A DNA stretch of 7,723 nt, from assembly GCA_946886325.1 (NCBI GenBank), contig CAMPIK010000101.1, positions 1 through 7,723 of the forward strand. The letters are read 5' to 3'. Under the pieces are notes generated by a model that saw nothing but the letters and a program-made list of their open reading frames with translations, searched no databases and was not told where the DNA came from. The position numbers and the translations under genes were made by a program. Source of the stretch: an uncultured Shinella sp. GTDB lineage: Bacteria; Pseudomonadota; Alphaproteobacteria; Rhizobiales; Rhizobiaceae. Shown here piece after piece: positions 7,025 through 7,723 of the stretch; within the stretch, counting starts at the first letter, position 1, and the number at the start of each line of letters is the position of its first letter.

Positions 7025-7079
7025 TGAAGCGCCGGGCCGCGGCCGGTCGCCTATATCGTCATGCGGCGACGATCGCGCC

Positions 7080-7723
<644 letters not shown>

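Noticed and set aside
7035..7044. GGCCGCGGCC palindrome after hemB as a terminator
   Set aside because: It is a short, self-complementary GC block with no loop and no following T-run on either strand.

Overview
The window comes from a GC-rich alphaproteobacterium, most likely of the order Rhizobiales (Rhizobium, Sinorhizobium or Agrobacterium type). The pointers are a ParC with a rhizobial-style sequence, an Mg-type HemB, a leucyl-transferase of the Bpt form next to hemB, and the GC-rich codon use that leaves long open shadow frames opposite almost every gene. Placement rests on recognising the families, not on a database search.

Layout, left to right. The plus strand carries one gene, parC (topoisomerase IV subunit A), which enters from the left edge and ends at 2065. 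Everything else reads on the minus strand. Converging on parC is a two-gene toxin-antitoxin module: an AbrB/MazE-like antitoxin (2467-2688) with a Doc-type Fic toxin (2078-2470). It has its own extended -10 promoter, and a perfect inverted repeat lies across that promoter. Upstream of it is a tight three-gene run in the order SLC13-type permease (4474-6312), bpt (3676-4446), EamA/DMT permease (2745-3662), with gaps of 27 and 13 bases, so probably one transcript. A strong intrinsic terminator (6447-6479) separates this run from the RDD membrane protein gene (6500-6964), which follows the 3' part of hemB (7080 to the right edge).

How the genes relate. parC, bpt and hemB are housekeeping genes for chromosome decatenation, the Leu/N-degron pathway and tetrapyrrole synthesis. 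The two permeases and the RDD protein are membrane proteins whose substrates cannot be read from sequence. The toxin-antitoxin pair is the only accessory-looking element. It sits between parC and the EamA gene with no insertion sequence, integrase or attachment site visible. No RNA gene, CRISPR array or mobile element was seen. The region is largely ordinary core genome; the points most worth checking are the toxin-antitoxin operator, the non-standard pairing of an AbrB-type antitoxin with a Doc toxin, the quinolone-region residue in ParC and the metal-site type of HemB.
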